A DNA stretch of 14,800 nt, taken from an uncultured Novosphingobium sp. (GTDB taxonomy: Bacteria; Pseudomonadota; Alphaproteobacteria; Sphingomonadales; Sphingomonadaceae). Below are positions 13,842 through 14,800 of the stretch, piece by piece; position 1 is the first letter of the stretch, and the number at the start of each line of letters is the position of its first letter. The position numbers and the translations under genes were made by a program. The DNA lies in contig CALMBN010000156.1 of NCBI GenBank assembly GCA_937860195.1, forward strand, positions 1 to 14,800, read 5' to 3'. Under the pieces are notes generated by a model. It was not told the DNA's origin and ran no database searches. It saw nothing but the letters and a program-made list of their open reading frames with translations.

Positions 13842-14800
13842 TGCGTTTGTTGCTGGCTGGCGCTGCTGGATTTGCTCTTGCCCTGTCCGCCCCTGCACTC
13901 GCCGATACACTGGTCGATAACATCGACGGAGTGACAATCGACGCGACCGGCGGGATCGACCGGTTCACTGGATTGGTGATCGCCGACGACGGCCGGATCA
14001 AGCAAGTGTTGCACCGCGACGACAAGCGGCCCGAACGGCCGACCTGGAAGGTCGATGGCAACGGCAGGTTCGTTATCCCCGGGCTGATTGACAGCCACGG
14101 CCACGTGATCTCGCTGGGCTTTTCGGCACTGACGCTTGACCTTACCGAGGCGAAGTCATTGCCTGAAGCGCTGAGCCTGATCGGAGCCTATGCCAAGGCC
14201 CACCCCGAACGCCCGTGGATCATCGGGCGCGGCTGGAATCAGGAACTGTGGCCGGAAAAGCGCTTTCCCACCGCGGCTGAGCTCGATGCGGTGGTGCCGG
14301 ATCGGCCGGTCTGGCTTTCCCGGGTCGATGGCCACGCCGGCTGGGGCAACACCCGCGCGCTGACTTTGGCCGGAGTGACGGCGACGACCAAAGACCCTGC
14401 GGGCGGCAAGATCGAGCGGGTCGCTTCGGGCGGCAAACCAGCTGGCGTGCTCGTTGATAACGCGATGGAACTGGTAGACGCAAAGGTCCCCCCACCCCGC
14501 CCGGAGGATCGCGATCTGGCGCTGACCAAGGCGCAGGACATCTTGCCCGGCCGCGGCGTAACCGCAATTGCCGATATGGGCACAACGATTGAAGACTGGC
14601 AGACCTATCGTCGTGCCGGAGACGCTGGCCGGCTCAACATTCGGATCATGGCCTATGCTGGCGGCACCGATCAGATGGCACTGATCGGCGGCCCGGGACC
14701 AACACCATGGCTCTATGACGAGCGGCTGCGGCTGAACGGGGTCAAGCTCTATGTCGATGGCGCGCTGGGATCACGCGGGGCAAGTCTGAAAGCGCCCTAT
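13838..14800 (+). CDS. Exported amidohydrolase (Amidohydro_3 / YtcJ-like), 3' end outside window
   Basis: The first 321 residues are present; proteins of this type usually run to about 550. A Sec signal peptide (MMRLLLAGAAGFALALSAPALA, in two parts: basic start, hydrophobic core to about 17) ends in the signal-peptidase-I motif ALA at about 20-22, so the enzyme is likely periplasmic. The metal site starts with H87 and H89 in GLIDSHGHV. RPWIIGRGWNQELWP, WLSRVDGHAGWGNTRAL and the metal-bridging lysine region GVKLYVDGALGSRGASL are typical of the YtcJ group, whose substrates are mostly unknown amides or cyclic ureides. Two ATGs (13838 and 13841) share the frame; GGAGGGG about 6 bases upstream supports 13838. 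It is coupled to the preceding reductase by the ATGA overlap. Confidence 0.93.
   Translation, partial: MMRLLLAGAAGFALALSAPALADTLVDNIDGVTIDATGGIDRFTGLVIADDGRIKQVLHRDDKRPERPTWKVDGNGRFVIPGLIDSHGHVISLGFSALTLDLTEAKSLPEALSLIGAYAKAHPERPWIIGRGWNQELWPEKRFPTAAELDAVVPDRPVWLSRVDGHAGWGNTRALTLAGVTATTKDPAGGKIERVASGGKPAGVLVDNAMELVDAKVPPPRPEDRDLALTKAQDILPGRGVTAIADMGTTIEDWQTYRRAGDAGRLNIRIMAYAGGTDQMALIGGPGPTPWLYDERLRLNGVKLYVDGALGSRGASLKAPY

Noticed and set aside
14490..14510. C-rich stretch in the amidohydrolase as another repeat unit
   Set aside because: It lacks the matching G-rich arm and encodes an ordinary PPPRP turn.

Overview
The window looks like a chromosomal segment from an alphaproteobacterium, most likely a sphingomonad (Sphingomonadales: Sphingomonadaceae or Erythrobacteraceae). 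The support is high GC, type-2 short ArgC, the glnB-glnA pair, a K+/H+-type membrane pyrophosphatase tail, and protein sequences that read like that order. This placement is by recall of family sequences, not by a search. Most of the window is housekeeping and accessory metabolism. I see no prophage block, CRISPR array, insertion sequence, tRNA or rRNA.

Layout, left to right. (1) 1-193: the C-terminal end of a membrane H+-pyrophosphatase, with its terminator. (2) 323-3118: a tightly overlapping run of a chimeric reading frame (N-terminal fragment of a CelD/BcsL-type GNAT acetyltransferase fused to an M17 leucyl aminopeptidase), a small SH3-domain protein that lacks the NlpC/P60 domain expected after it, and argC (arginine biosynthesis). 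(3) 3121-5299: a sigma-54-like promoter, glnB (P-II), an inverted pair of GC-rich palindromic repeats, glnA (glutamine synthetase) and a strong terminator. This is the nitrogen-control unit. (4) 5386-6309, minus strand: a small XRE repressor and a polytopic membrane protein, with a sigma-70-type promoter whose -35 and -10 boxes each lie inside one copy of an identical 18-bp near-palindrome. (5) 6396-6977: a GH24 lysozyme with a palindromic repeat embedded in frame in its linker. (6) 7054-8542: an aldehyde dehydrogenase with its own terminator. (7) 8558-10580: an arsenic operon arsR-arsI-arsC-aqpS, largely joined by ATGA overlaps. (8) 10577-12843, minus strand: bpt (N-end-rule leucyltransferase) and a threonine ammonia-lyase. 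(9) 12945-14800: a 3-hydroxyisobutyrate-dehydrogenase-like reductase and an exported amidohydrolase cut by the window edge.

How the genes work together. GlnB is the nitrogen sensor that controls adenylylation of GlnA and NtrC activity, and the promoter signals fit NtrC/sigma-54 control. In the ars operon, ArsI demethylates trivalent methylarsenicals to As(III), ArsC reduces arsenate to As(III), and the aquaporin-like channel is the only As(III) exit encoded here (no arsB or acr3). ArsR represses the set through a TTCGAT-N4-ATCGAA operator.

The observations most worth a second look are the GNAT::aminopeptidase chimera, which has a visible shift in codon composition at the joint; the neighbouring SH3-only gene; the palindromic repeat that has become protein sequence in the lysozyme; and the twin-operator promoter of the XRE/membrane-protein pair. 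I did not find a convincing wholly new multi-gene system.
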